A stretch of 64,000 bases of DNA from Lachnospiraceae bacterium (lineage in GTDB: Bacteria > Bacillota > Clostridia > Lachnospirales > Lachnospiraceae). The translations under genes and the position numbers were made by a program. Positions 51,470 through 60,794 of this stretch are shown here, piece after piece; within the stretch, counting starts at the first letter, position 1, and each line of letters begins with the position of its first letter. Under the pieces are notes generated by a model. It did no database searches. It was not told where the DNA came from and was given only the letters and a program-made list of their open reading frames with translations. Where the stretch lies: NCBI GenBank assembly GCA_910575255.1, contig CAJTEM010000013.1, positions 62,001 through 126,000 of the forward strand, read 5' to 3'.

Positions 51470-54400
51470 TTAATTCTGTACAGAAGAGATTGCCGGAAAA
51501 TAAGGGTGATTAACAAAATTCATGATTATTTGTGCGGTCTGACCGCGGCTGAGCTGTCCTGGAAGCTCCGATATTCCCTGTTCGAAGCCATTGAGAATGC
51601 CGTTTTTCACGGCCCAATTCATAGCAGCCTGAGCAGGGCTGATCTGGTTAATATCCCTGGATTCGGATGGGGCATTGACAGTTACCGGTGAACCTGTATA
51701 GAGCCAGAGAGTGGTAATCAGTTCTTCGCAATCGATATTGCTGTCTGGATTGGATCCATTGTTGATTCCCTGGGCAGTAGCCCATTCCATACTTCTGGCA
51801 TACCAGGTGGTGCCGCCTTCCGTCTCTGTTCCGTTAAGACGGGCCAGGGCTGTGATCAAAGTAGCGTAAGTCATGGGTGCGTCGGGAGCAAAGGCAGTTG
51901 CTGCTGTGCCATAGAACAAGTCTCGGGCAGACACAAAAGTCACAGCATTTTCGAAGCGGCTCCCAGCAGGAACATCCGGGAAATGCTTGCTGTTGTCCAG
52001 GATTTTCACCGTGGCTCCGTCAGGAAGAACAGCCACAACGCTGTTGTTTGTCAAAGCAGAGGATTCTATCACTTTTGCTGAACCGTCCTCGTGAATGATA
52101 ACGGCTACCGTGCCCGGGCCAGGTGAGACAGCAGGGATTGCTGCCTTTACAGCTCCGTTTCCGGTATGGACGATGATAGCCGGGGCTTCCGCCGCGTCCT
52201 GAACCGCCGAAACCGGTGAGACAGGCAGGGTAACAGCGTCTCCCTGCTGTCTGGCAGAACTGATTGCGGAACGGGACAGATTGACTTCTGTTACCGACCT
52301 GCCTTCGGCATCCGTAGTAATCTTGGTGACGGTTCCGTCTTTCTGTATGGTGGTGGCAACGCGGGAACCATCTGGGAATTGTTCGACCGTGGTGGAAGCA
52401 GTATTGTCCGACTCGTGGGAGCTGCCAGAGCTGTCGCTGGAGCTGCCCGAGGAGCCGGTTACAGGAATAATCATAGTCTGACGATAGCCGCAGACTCTGC
52501 AATCCCGGTGCCTGCTGCCACTTTGGGAGGCTGTGGCATTTACATCAATGATCCAGCCGCCGTAGAGGTGTCTTCCGTAACCATTTTTATTCCGGTTGTC
52601 AGTGATCGGGCAGCCGGCACTGCACTCATGCCAGTGAGCGGTTCCGTCTTGGCTCCAGGTTTCGGACCAGCTGTGTTTGTGGCCAGTATTGCCAATGTCC
52701 GGATCGGTCTCATCCCCACCTGTGTCAGGCAGAAGATCGCCAGGGTCATTGGGATCCGGGGCGAAGGGGTCTTCAAATGGAACGTTGAAGACCACTGTCG
52801 TTCCTGTTGACTTCAGGGAAGCTTCCAGATACGGATTTGATATGCCATTCCATTCAGCCTGACTGCCGCCAAAGTATATGTACTTTAAAAATATACATGA
52901 GGTAAACGGATTCTCTCCAATCTCTGTTACACTGGCCGGAATATACAGTGTGGGAAGAGAGGTGCAGGATGCGAACATGCCAGAGCTGATGCGATCCGTT
53001 GTCTGAGGCAGTGTGACACTTGTCAGATGCTGACACTCCGAAAACAGATTATCCCCCAGCGTAACCATTCTGTTTCCGGGCATAAACCTTACGCGGGTCA
53101 TGTTAAGACAGCTCATAAATGCTCCTGAGCCCACGGATGTGATACTTGCCGGAAAATCAATGTAAGCCAGACTCGTACAGCCTCGGAAAGCTTCGTTCCC
53201 GATGGTTTCCACTCCTTCGGAAACCGTAACAGAAGTAAGGTTTGCACAATTATTGAAAGCACTGTTTCCAATCTCTCCAACTGAACCAGGGATCGTTACA
53301 GAAAGCAGTTCAGCCCTTTCAAAGGCGTTAGCGCCAATCCTTTCCACACTATCAGGAATATGGATACTGAGAACTCCGCTCTCATAGAAAGCATAGTCTC
53401 CGATTTCTGTCACGCCATCTTCAAGGATGACGGTGTTGATATCGGATTTGCAGGGATACCATGGCGAAGAATTACTGTCAGGGTAATCCGGGATCGCTCC
53501 GTCACCGGAGATGGTCAGCACTCCTTTGCTGGTCAATGTCCAGGAAAGACTCCCGACCGTTCCGTCCTGATCCAGTACTTCGTCTTGAGAATCATCTTCC
53601 TCATAACCATCGGGATAGCGTGTGATCCAATGACTGGCGTTTGACACTTCAGATTTGCTCAATGCCCGTCCCCAGTGAACGGACTTGTTATAGTTGGCTT
53701 CCGCGACGATCACGCCTCCGGCACTCTTTTTCAACACAATCACACTGTGACTGTTGTTATTAACCCGCAGGATATCACCGACTTTCACATCATCAAAGGT
53801 GAACTGGCCATTGGCGAATGCTCTTGCAGGCAAATGATCAAAGGCCGCATCGCTAAGGATGAAGGCAAAGGCAGAACAGCCTACGCCCTGATTGGATCCG
53901 TAGATCCTTCCCCCTTTCCAGACATAGGAATCACCAAGGGATCCTTTGCTGCCATAAGGCGTAAAGTTGGTCCACTCCATTCCTTCGGGGTATTTGTCTT
54001 TTAAGGCAATCATGGCCTCATAGGCTTCCTCGTAGGTGGGGATCACTCCTGTTCTGGCAAGCGGGTTGACCGGTTCGACATAACCGCATACAGTACATGC
54101 GTTATCAATACCATAGCTGTGCTCCCCGTATCCTTCCTTCTCACTGTTTTCAGTCAACGGACAGTCTTCCTCATCACATTCATGCCAGTGCCAGGTTTCG
54201 TCATAGTTCCATTCCATGGACCAGCTGTGGTCAGAGAGATCAGGGGTGAGATCTACCGAGAGCAAATTGTCAGGGTTCTCTGGGTCCGCAGATTCTTCAT
54301 CAGGATTTTCCGGTGAGTTCTCCTCCGTAGTTTTATCTTCAGTTTTTGATTCCGTTTCCTGCCCGGTTTCCGATTCAACGCTATCTTCAGAGTCCGAACC

Positions 54401-54847
54401 ATCTTCATCTCCGGAGTTCGAATCCTCTTCATTTCCAGGAACTGAATCAGTCCCGTTTTCGGGATCTGATTGGATCTCATCTTTGGATTCTGATTCACTT
54501 TCATCTTCGGAATCCTGGTTCGTCCCGTCTTCGGAATCCTGGTCCGTTGCGTCTTCGGAATCCTGGTCCGTTGCGTCTCCGGAATCCTGGTCCGTTGCGT
54601 CTCCGGAATCCTGGTCCGTTGCGTCTCCGGAATCCTGGTCCGTCCCATCTCCGGAATCCGGATCTGTCATATCTCCGGAATCCTGGATAGTTATCTTCCC
54701 GGAATCTGGTTTAGTCTCTGATTTGGTGTCCACCGTCATTGTGGAGTCAAATGGCTCTGTCGCAGCAGCTGTCCCTATAACAGAAAACACCATAGAGACA
54801 ATAAGTGCAACCGAGATCAGCCATTTTCGTTTCCACTTTCCATTCAT
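51470..54847 (-). CDS. Large SLH-anchored surface protein with peptidase-like and BspA-type repeats
   Basis: A secreted 1125-residue protein. Order: signal peptide (1-29), acidic low-complexity repeats (about 35-165, TDQDSGDA units), a HSW...HWHEC module, a possible NlpC/P60-like cysteine amidase domain (GVGCSAFAFILSD, HSVIVLKKS), BspA-type leucine-rich repeats (about 440-720, such as AFNNCANLTSVTVSEGVETI), a second HWHEC module, a serine-rich linker, and C-terminal S-layer homology repeats (HFPDVPAGSRFENAVTFVSA) that hold it to the cell wall. ATG 54847 follows AAGGAGATTAAGC. Likely role: wall-bound adhesion plus hydrolysis; the substrate is unknown. Confidence 0.8.
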   Translation of the reverse strand: MNGKWKRKWLISVALIVSMVFSVIGTAAATEPFDSTMTVDTKSETKPDSGKITIQDSGDMTDPDSGDGTDQDSGDATDQDSGDATDQDSGDATDQDSEDATDQDSEDGTNQDSEDESESESKDEIQSDPENGTDSVPGNEEDSNSGDEDGSDSEDSVESETGQETESKTEDKTTEENSPENPDEESADPENPDNLLSVDLTPDLSDHSWSMEWNYDETWHWHECDEEDCPLTENSEKEGYGEHSYGIDNACTVCGYVEPVNPLARTGVIPTYEEAYEAMIALKDKYPEGMEWTNFTPYGSKGSLGDSYVWKGGRIYGSNQGVGCSAFAFILSDAAFDHLPARAFANGQFTFDDVKVGDILRVNNNSHSVIVLKKSAGGVIVAEANYNKSVHWGRALSKSEVSNASHWITRYPDGYEEDDSQDEVLDQDGTVGSLSWTLTSKGVLTISGDGAIPDYPDSNSSPWYPCKSDINTVILEDGVTEIGDYAFYESGVLSIHIPDSVERIGANAFERAELLSVTIPGSVGEIGNSAFNNCANLTSVTVSEGVETIGNEAFRGCTSLAYIDFPASITSVGSGAFMSCLNMTRVRFMPGNRMVTLGDNLFSECQHLTSVTLPQTTDRISSGMFASCTSLPTLYIPASVTEIGENPFTSCIFLKYIYFGGSQAEWNGISNPYLEASLKSTGTTVVFNVPFEDPFAPDPNDPGDLLPDTGGDETDPDIGNTGHKHSWSETWSQDGTAHWHECSAGCPITDNRNKNGYGRHLYGGWIIDVNATASQSGSRHRDCRVCGYRQTMIIPVTGSSGSSSDSSGSSHESDNTASTTVEQFPDGSRVATTIQKDGTVTKITTDAEGRSVTEVNLSRSAISSARQQGDAVTLPVSPVSAVQDAAEAPAIIVHTGNGAVKAAIPAVSPGPGTVAVIIHEDGSAKVIESSALTNNSVVAVLPDGATVKILDNSKHFPDVPAGSRFENAVTFVSARDLFYGTAATAFAPDAPMTYATLITALARLNGTETEGGTTWYARSMEWATAQGINNGSNPDSNIDCEELITTLWLYTGSPVTVNAPSESRDINQISPAQAAMNWAVKNGILNGFEQGISELPGQLSRGQTAQIIMNFVNHPYFPAISSVQN
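54509..54692 (-). repeat. 24-bp tandem repeat in the surface-protein gene
   Basis: Eight copies begin with GGAATCCTGG (plus strand) at 54509, 54533, 54557, 54581, 54605, 54629, 54653 and 54677, with one variant ending. Each codes for eight residues of the TDQDSGDA type, so copy changes alter length without shifting the frame. Confidence 0.9.
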
Positions 54848-54938
54848 GCTTAATCTCCTTTCTACTGAATTGTACCCTGCATTACGTACCCGATTCGATG
54901 ACGAAGCGGTTAAGCTCCTTGTGTGGGCAACTTTTACC

Positions 54939-54967
54939 ATTATATTATGTGGGCAGATAAAAATCAA
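54939..54967 (-). promoter_or_regulatory. Promoter of the surface-protein gene
   Basis: On the minus strand TTGATT (54967-54962), 17-base spacer, TATAAT (54944-54939), giving a leader of roughly 85 bases. Confidence 0.65.
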
Positions 54968-55456
54968 CATATCAATATTAAAGTTGGCGGATACCTTATT
55001 CCTGTTCAAAACTGTAAGATATGCGCCAGGCTCTGCCAGGACAGGATAAAGGAGAAAGTGCGGAACCATTATTTTACGGAACTGTTTTTCTCCGAATACC
55101 ATGGACGGTATTTTTCCTTTGAGATCCAGAATGTCCGTGCAGAGCGCAGAGAGAGCCGGGATCTGGAGGATATCCGGAACGGAATCCAGATTATGCATGC
55201 TTCCGATATGGAAAAACGGGATTCAAAAGATAAAAGGGAGAGACGGCGGCAGCCACGGGAGTCCGCAGTCAGGCGCCTGGAAAAGAAACTGTTGGAGAAC
55301 GGATATGAGAGCCTGGAGGAATACAGCACGCGCCATGCAGATAAATGGCTGGGACCAGAGAGGAGAGCAGAACCGGAACAGATGCATCTGCTGAAAGAAA
55401 AGGAGAAAAAAGCGCAGCCGGTACAATTAAACCTGTTTGATATGGAGGCTCTATAA
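54947..55456 (+). CDS. Unrecognised basic protein
   Basis: A frame of about 170 residues. It is rich in arginine and glutamate (ERRESRDLEDIRNGIQ, KRDSKDKRERRRQPRESAVR) and ends KAQPVQLNLFDMEAL. I recognise no domain. The nominal start lies inside the promoter of the opposite gene and lacks a binding site, so the true start may be downstream or the gene may be truncated. Such charged tails occur in mobile-element proteins, but this is only an impression. Confidence 0.4.
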   Translation: MWADKNQHINIKVGGYLIPVQNCKICARLCQDRIKEKVRNHYFTELFFSEYHGRYFSFEIQNVRAERRESRDLEDIRNGIQIMHASDMEKRDSKDKRERRRQPRESAVRRLEKKLLENGYESLEEYSTRHADKWLGPERRAEPEQMHLLKEKEKKAQPVQLNLFDMEAL

Positions 55457-55579
55457 GCGATAGAAAAGATTGTTGGTTGAAATCTGCAATCTTATTTTTC
55501 TTTCCAGTATTTTTCATTTGACCACTTGAACCATTTCGGTTGTGAAATTCCATAGACAATGATATAATTTCCTATATTT

Positions 55580-56025
55580 TTGTTTGCCAGAGAGGATTCA
55601 GTTGAGGATTTGTTTGGACTGGAAGTATTTCAGGACTACGGACGGAATATCGCCTTTACCTGCGGCCTGGCATTGCAGCAGGATTTTGACTGGCTTGTGA
55701 ACCTGCCCAAAGAAAAGATATTAAAAAATCCAACGATGCGGAAATCGTCTTTGAGGAACAGGACTTTGACGGATTTCTGCGCAGGCTGAAAGAATACCCG
55801 GATATTGAATATCCGGGAGAAGTAATCGAACACAGCTGGGGCCAGCGGGTGATTCGTTTTTATGATCTGGACGGGCATATCATAGAGGTCGGTGAGGATA
55901 TGAAAATGGTGATAAAGCGTTTTCTTGCTTCCGGCATGACGATGGAGGAGATCTCTGTGAAAATGGACGCCTCCGTGGAGGACTTAACGAAACTTATGGA
56001 TAGTGAATGCATGGCGGGCGAATAA
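55580..56025 (+). pseudogene. VOC/glyoxalase-type protein with C-terminal helix-turn-helix, broken
   Basis: The frame from TTG 55580 reads LFGLEVFQDYGRNIAFTCG and FDWLVNLPKEKILK, which fits a VOC-fold protein missing its first strands. In an A run near 55727 one base is missing; another frame continues FVEEQDFDGFLRRLKEY-like sequence, SWGQRVIRFYDLDGHIIEV (a metal-site glutamate region) and a helical tail MTMEEISVKMDASVEDLTKL to TAA 56025. Both truncation and frameshift point to a pseudogene, unless the A run is a sequencing error. Confidence 0.65.
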
Positions 56026-56053
56026 ACAAATCGAGAGTTGAGGAAGGGAAAGA

Positions 56054-56428
56054 ATGAAACGAGAATTAGGAATTGCAAGGTGTGGGCTTGCCTGTTGCCT
56101 GTGTTCGGAAAATGAAAAATGCAATGGCTGCTATTCGGATAACTGTCCTGGCTACACCCAATGCGAAAACAGAAAATGTTCCATGGAAAAGAAACTTCCA
56201 GGCTGTTATGCCTGTGATATGGATTGTAAAAGGGGGCTGCTGAACAAAATCAAGCCATATGGATTTACATTATTTATAAAAAGATATGGGATAGAAAATC
56301 TTCTTGACTGCCTTGAAGAAAATGAAAAGAGAGGAATCCTGTACCATCGTAAAGGGATTATTGGCGATTATGATGATTTTGACGATGTGGAAAAGCTGAT
56401 AGAATTTATTAAGACGGGGAAACGCTAA
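56054..56428 (+). CDS. DUF3795 cysteine-rich protein
   Basis: A 124-residue protein with about 13 cysteines, most in the first half (RCGLACCLCSENEKCNGCYS, CENRKCSMEKKLPGCYACDM). The spacing suggests bound metal, perhaps zinc or an iron-sulfur cluster. The second half is helical. GAGGAAGGGAAAG precedes ATG 56054. A second DUF3795 protein follows 28 bases later. The biochemical role is unknown. Confidence 0.75.
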   Translation: MKRELGIARCGLACCLCSENEKCNGCYSDNCPGYTQCENRKCSMEKKLPGCYACDMDCKRGLLNKIKPYGFTLFIKRYGIENLLDCLEENEKRGILYHRKGIIGDYDDFDDVEKLIEFIKTGKR

Positions 56429-56455
56429 ATTAGGATTTTTAGGAGGTACATAACC

Positions 56456-56788
56456 ATGAGAAATATGATTGCATACTGTGGGCTGGATTGTGGGAAATGC
56501 GATGCATACCTCGCAACAATCAATGACGATCAGGCGCTGCGTGAGAAAACTGCAAAACTGTGGGCCGAGTTAAATAATGCACCCATTCTGCCTGAACATA
56601 TCAATTGTGAAGGATGTCGTGTTGATGGAGCGAAAACTGTATTCTGCGATAGTCTTTGCGGAATTCGTCAGTGTGCATTGAAAAAAGATGTGGAAACATG
56701 TGGTGACTGCCCAGACATGGAAAGCTGTCAGACGGTTGGAGAGATCATCTCAAATAACCCGGACGCCCTGAAAAATCTGAGGGGATAG
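56456..56788 (+). CDS. DUF3795 cysteine-rich protein, second copy
   Basis: A 110-residue protein with the family signature MIAYCGLDCGKCDAYLAT near the start, and CEGCRVDGAKTVFCDSLCGI and CGDCPDMESC further on. AGGAGGTAC precedes ATG 56456. It is a distinct paralogue of its neighbour rather than a recent copy. Both probably fold around metal-bound cysteines; no reaction is known to me. Confidence 0.85.
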   Translation: MRNMIAYCGLDCGKCDAYLATINDDQALREKTAKLWAELNNAPILPEHINCEGCRVDGAKTVFCDSLCGIRQCALKKDVETCGDCPDMESCQTVGEIISNNPDALKNLRG

Positions 56789-56845
56789 ACTGCATATCCG
56801 TTTGACAACTTACGGCCTGTAAGAACTTTAGACAGGGGGAAAACC

Positions 56846-57800
56846 ATGCTTCAGAGGGAGAATGATTTCATGAAACAATTTAGTCGCGAAGCAGAACAGA
56901 TCATGGGATATGTGGAAGGCTGGCTGAAAGAAAGCGATCTGCTCTTGATTGATTTGAGTTGTGGCGAGATTCTGTTTCAGGACAAGGCAGGGAAAATGAA
57001 TTTTACATCACATCAAATGGAACACGATGCTATTTCTATCTTCCTGGAAAAGAAGAAAGCGAGAAGCTGTTTGGGCTGATAAAGACACCTGCGGAAAATG
57101 CGGTAATTTATTACCGGGATACTTCGGAGTGGACGCAGAAACACACGGTTTACACTTTTGATTATGTGGCAGAGCCTGATATTGATACAAGCGACGGTGT
57201 TTTAACACGTATCAAATTTTATGTATCAGAAAATCGATCAAAATGTATGATAAGTTTGGCCATGTCTTACGGATAGAAAGCACCTGCAATAACATTGGGG
57301 CTTTCCGGGTAAAACGAAAAGTGGAGCACAGGGACGGCAGCTCATCGGGACAAAAGGCTCCATTGAAAAAAAGCATTTATAGCCTTTATCAGCTGTTCAC
57401 GATTATGAAAGCAGCAAACTACCGATACCTGGAACTTATCTCATCCTTTGATGACCACAGTGGCGGGAAGGAAAACCTTACAAAGGTTACCGATTCCGTT
57501 GTGGACAAGGGGCGCTCTTACCGCGGATTGAATTTCTTTGCGGAGCGTGACCTTCAGGTGCTGGAAGCTATTAGCCGGGGCGAATACATGACTTTTGGAA
57601 TGCAGGGAAAGGATATCCGCCAGCATCTTGAAAATATCAGTCCGTCAGCCATATCCCGAATCTTTAAACGGCTCCGTCTCCATGGAATCATCGAGCGGGC
57701 ACAGGGTAGTTATAAATACTTTGCTACAGCTTACGGAAAAGAAATCATTGCCGCAGGACTTACTGTCAGGAACCTTGTGCTTGTACCGGCATCGGCATAG
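56846..57800 (+). pseudogene. Degraded protein with C-terminal winged-helix-like region
   Basis: Three overlapping frames make up one decayed region. The first (ATG 56846) reads MLQRENDFMKQFSREAEQIM; the second carries LFGLIKTPAENAVIYYRDTS and DGVLTRIKFYVSENRS; the third, after a one-base shift near 57238, reads KMYDKFGHVLRIESTCNN through GLNFFAERDLQVLEAISRGE and SAISRIFKRLRLHGIIERAQ. The last part resembles a widespread uncharacterised family that ends in a winged helix and is often seen in many copies per genome, like mobile genes. Not functional as sequenced. Confidence 0.45.
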
Positions 57801-57919
57801 GTATTTTTCTTACGCAGGAATTTTGCCATTTTGCGTCAAAAATCATTGGTAAATGGCCTAATGGAGGGAGAAAAGCGGAATGAACTATTATTTCAGTTTC
57901 TATATGAACAAAATATATG

Positions 57920-58810
57920 CTATTTTAATACACATTCCTGCATCATCATCAAAAATTTTTCTGCAGGCTTGGAAAAGACCTGGTATTTTTTCCAGATCAT
58001 ATACATTTCAATCTCGATTGTAGGAGACAAGGGGCGGAAACATAGATTGCTGTCACCGGAAGTATTGATAATCCTGTCTAAACAGACAGCATATCCAAAG
58101 CCTTCTTCCACAAGCAGGGAGGCATTAAACAACAGGTTATAAGTCATGGCAATATCCAATTCTGATATATTGCGTTTCATCCATTGGACGAGTTCTCCGC
58201 CTTCTGATTCCTGCTGGGATATCAGTAATGGCTGATCCCATAGATCTTCCGGGGAAATGGATTCTTTTTCGGCAAGGGGAGAATCTTTCCGCATTAAAAC
58301 GCCCCAGATATCTTTTGTAGGGAGTTTTAAAGCCTTGTATTTGGTTCGATCAGGCGTTCCGAATATAATTCCAAAATCAATCAGTCCTTTATCCAGCTGC
58401 TCTTTGACAAAGATGGCATTTCCGCTGGAAATATGATAATGGATTCCTGGATATAGCTTTTTTAGTTTCCCGGCAGATTTTGCCAACAGGCGCATACCAT
58501 CTGTCTCTCCGGCGCCAATATAGACATCTCCAATGACCACATCATCAGAACAGACAATCTCATTTTCCGTTTTCTTTACCAGATCCAGAATTTCCTCAGC
58601 CCTTTTCCGAAGAATCATTCCCTCTCCCGTCAACGTAACCTTGCGGGATCCCTTTGTGCCGCGGATCAGGAGCTGTTTTCCCAATTCCTCTTCCATGTTT
58701 TTAATCTGTGTGGAAAGAGTGGGCTGTGAGAGATGAAGGGATTCGGCAGCCCGTATGATGCTCTGTTCTCTTGCGATGGCAAGAAAGTATTGAAGTACCC
58801 GTATTTCCAT
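57920..58810 (-). CDS. LysR-family regulator, copy 1
   Basis: A 296-residue LysR regulator with an N-terminal winged helix (EIRVLQYFLAIAREQSIIRA, LSQPTLSTQIKNMEEELGKQ) and a LysR substrate domain. ATG 58810 follows AAGGAGTAAAGAT; the in-frame extension to 58930 is unlikely. It is divergent from the small gene at 59028, which it probably controls from the shared 217-base region. It is clearly paralogous to the LysR gene at 59352-60311. Confidence 0.9.
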   Translation of the reverse strand: MEIRVLQYFLAIAREQSIIRAAESLHLSQPTLSTQIKNMEEELGKQLLIRGTKGSRKVTLTGEGMILRKRAEEILDLVKKTENEIVCSDDVVIGDVYIGAGETDGMRLLAKSAGKLKKLYPGIHYHISSGNAIFVKEQLDKGLIDFGIIFGTPDRTKYKALKLPTKDIWGVLMRKDSPLAEKESISPEDLWDQPLLISQQESEGGELVQWMKRNISELDIAMTYNLLFNASLLVEEGFGYAVCLDRIINTSGDSNLCFRPLSPTIEIEMYMIWKKYQVFSKPAEKFLMMMQECVLK

Positions 58811-59027
58811 ATCTTTACTCCTTGTGGTCAGTTTTAGCTGTCTGCCGTACATTGGAAAAATGTCATATGCGTTGAGGACGGGAACCAATCGGCAGGCCGG
58901 ATTCATTAAAAATTCTATCACGGATTTCAATAGCTTTCAACTATGCAAGTAAATTATATCTAAATATTTGCTATTTGCCATATATGGATTTATAGTAGAA
59001 ATATCAAAACATCAAGGGGGTGCAGGG

Positions 59028-59267
59028 ATGATAGTCAAAGGAAGCAGGGAATCCGTTATACAAAATCTGGAGGATGCCGGGTGTGGGATTGAAATGATCC
59101 AGGATTTTATGGGATGGTTTGACAAAGGGCAGCAGGCAAAACAGCTGGAACTTCTGGAACATCAACGGGAATATTTGCTTGGAAGGGTACACAGGGACGA
59201 AAGAAGGATTTCCTGTCTGGATTATCTGGTTTATCAGATCCAGGGGCAATCTATGGGAAAGAGGTAG
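59028..59267 (+). CDS. Small coiled protein, copy 1
   Basis: A 79-residue helical protein starting at ATG 59028, behind AAGGGGGTGCAGGG: SRESVIQNLEDAGCGIEMIQ, then LLEHQREYLLGRVHRDERRI and LDYLVYQI. It resembles the dimerising tail of MerR-type proteins but has no DNA-binding part. A related copy lies at 60535-60759. Divergent from a LysR gene in both cases, it may be a regulatory partner; this is inference. Confidence 0.65.
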   Translation: MIVKGSRESVIQNLEDAGCGIEMIQDFMGWFDKGQQAKQLELLEHQREYLLGRVHRDERRISCLDYLVYQIQGQSMGKR

Positions 59268-59333
59268 GAAGAAAGGCTGATTCCTATCCTCCATTCGGTC
59301 ATAGCGGTACGGCCTCCAGTCACAGTGTTTTAT

Positions 59334-59406
59334 ACTGCAGACCGCCAGGATTTACATTGATGCCTCCGGGAAAGTACCTGGCTGGCGGTCTGCAGTCAGG
59401 TTGCAC
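59334..59406. repeat. Inverted repeat across the LysR copy 2 stop codon
   Basis: ACTGCAGACCGCCAG (59334-59348) and its perfect complement (59392-59406) surround 43 bases. The right arm lies in the last codons of the LysR gene, whose C-terminus is longer than that of copy 1. It may be a small insertion that also supplies a transcription-end stem. Confidence 0.6.
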
Positions 59407-60311
59407 TGCAAATTCAACTGGTGTGCAGTATAAATACTGGAAAACTCAGATTCCAATAGTCTAAGCAACCGTTCTGCAATGGGCGTAAAGACTTGATATT
59501 TTTTCCATATCAGATAGATTTTCGTTTCAAGTTTTGGGGCAAGGGGGCGGAACACAAGCCCGCTGCCGGGATTTGTATCGATCAAATGCTCAAAGGTCAA
59601 AAGATACCCCAGCCCTTCTTTCACAAAAAGGGAACCGTTATAGGACAGGCGGAAGGAACCCTCAAGATGTAATTGGTCCATGCGGCTGCCGCACCATTTA
59701 GAGATATCGTTGTTCCACCCCTGTTCGGAGCAAAATAGAGGGAGGCCGGTCAGATCATCGGCATAAATGGTGTCTTTTTCTGCCAGAGGACAATCCTTTG
59801 GCATGACAAGTCCCCACAGATCGGCATTGGGGAATGCCAGAGAATGATATTTTGCTGGATTGGGTTCCTGCGCCAGCACGGCAAAGTCGATGATGCCTTT
59901 GTCCAGCTTTTCCGTAACCTGCTCGGTATCGCCGCTGGTGATATGATAATGCAGGCCGGGGCAGATTTCCTTGAACTGTCTGATTGCGGCGGCCAGATAC
60001 CGGATTTGGTAAGATTCGGCCAGACCGAAATAAACATCACCGCCCAGAATATCATCTAAGGCAAGGAATTCGGTTGTGATCTTATCAGCCATTTTAACCA
60101 GATCCTCCGCCCGCTTCCGAAGAAGGATCCCTTCCTCCGTAAGCTGTATGCTGAAACTATGGCGCGTGAACAGTTTTTTCCCCAGTTCTTCTTCAAGTGC
60201 CTTTAGCTGCTTGGAGAGCGTAGGCTGGGTAACATGAAGCAGTTCTGCCGCGCGGGTCATATTTTCTTCCCGCGCTGCTGCAAGAAAGTATCGCATGGTC
60301 CGTAGTTCCAT
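59352..60311 (-). CDS. LysR-family regulator, copy 2
   Basis: A 319-residue LysR regulator (ELRTMRYFLAAAREENMTRA, VTQPTLSKQLKALEEELGKK) sharing its whole layout with copy 1, including LIWKKYQVF near the C-terminus. AGGAGGACAATA precedes ATG 60311. About 25 residues extend beyond the copy 1 end, encoded partly by an inverted repeat. The divergent genes downstream (small coiled protein, hydrolase, aldo-keto reductase) are the likely targets. Confidence 0.9.
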   Translation of the reverse strand: MELRTMRYFLAAAREENMTRAAELLHVTQPTLSKQLKALEEELGKKLFTRHSFSIQLTEEGILLRKRAEDLVKMADKITTEFLALDDILGGDVYFGLAESYQIRYLAAAIRQFKEICPGLHYHITSGDTEQVTEKLDKGIIDFAVLAQEPNPAKYHSLAFPNADLWGLVMPKDCPLAEKDTIYADDLTGLPLFCSEQGWNNDISKWCGSRMDQLHLEGSFRLSYNGSLFVKEGLGYLLTFEHLIDTNPGSGLVFRPLAPKLETKIYLIWKKYQVFTPIAERLLRLLESEFSSIYTAHQLNLQCNLTADRQPGTFPEASM

Positions 60312-60534
60312 ATTGTCCTCCTGTGATATTCCAAAAATTTATATCATGATATAAATTATAGCCATTAGCGAAGTAAAAATCAAGAGGATATAATATTCAT
60401 GAAAGCCAAAAGCAGTGCGGAAAAAGACGAATATAAAGCAGCTGTATATTTGGTTTTTTCCATAGGACCGCAAGGCCCGTGAGCGAGATGAAGCGCAGTG
60501 GAATCGAGCTGCACTGCGAACACACAGCAGGAAG

Positions 60535-60759
60535 GGAGGCGGTCATACGGATGATCTGATTCAGAACCTGAAAGATGCGGACTGTAACCAGAAAACCATT
60601 GAAGAGGTATGCCAGCTGTATGATAGCGGTCAGATTCAGGATGCGGTCAAAACACTGCGAAAGCACCGATGCAGCCTGATGGAAAGCCTTCATGAAAGTC
60701 AGGAGAAAGTTGACTGTCTTGACTTTTTAGTATGGCGTATGGAAAAAGAAAAACGATGA
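60535..60759 (+). CDS. Small coiled protein, copy 2
   Basis: The frame ending at TGA 60757-60759 reads DDLIQNLKDADCNQKTIEEV, then LRKHRCSLMESLHESQEKVD and CLDFLVWRMEKEKR, clearly related to the protein at 59028. No good start codon lies at the matching position; the nearest ATG (60551) is out of frame and meets a stop at once. Either a one-base change has silenced it or an unusual start is used. The next gene begins 35 bases later. Confidence 0.5.
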   Translation, partial: GGGHTDDLIQNLKDADCNQKTIEEVCQLYDSGQIQDAVKTLRKHRCSLMESLHESQEKVDCLDFLVWRMEKEKR

Positions 60760-60794
60760 TTAAAAACAGGAAAAAGAAAGAGAGGAAATGCAAA

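Noticed and set aside
54509-54692. Regular 24-bp repeats considered as a second CRISPR array
   Set aside because: Units are directly adjacent without spacers, in frame, and code for TDQDSGDA.
54216-55049. Serine-rich plus-strand frame
   Set aside because: Antisense of the acidic tandem repeat of the surface protein.
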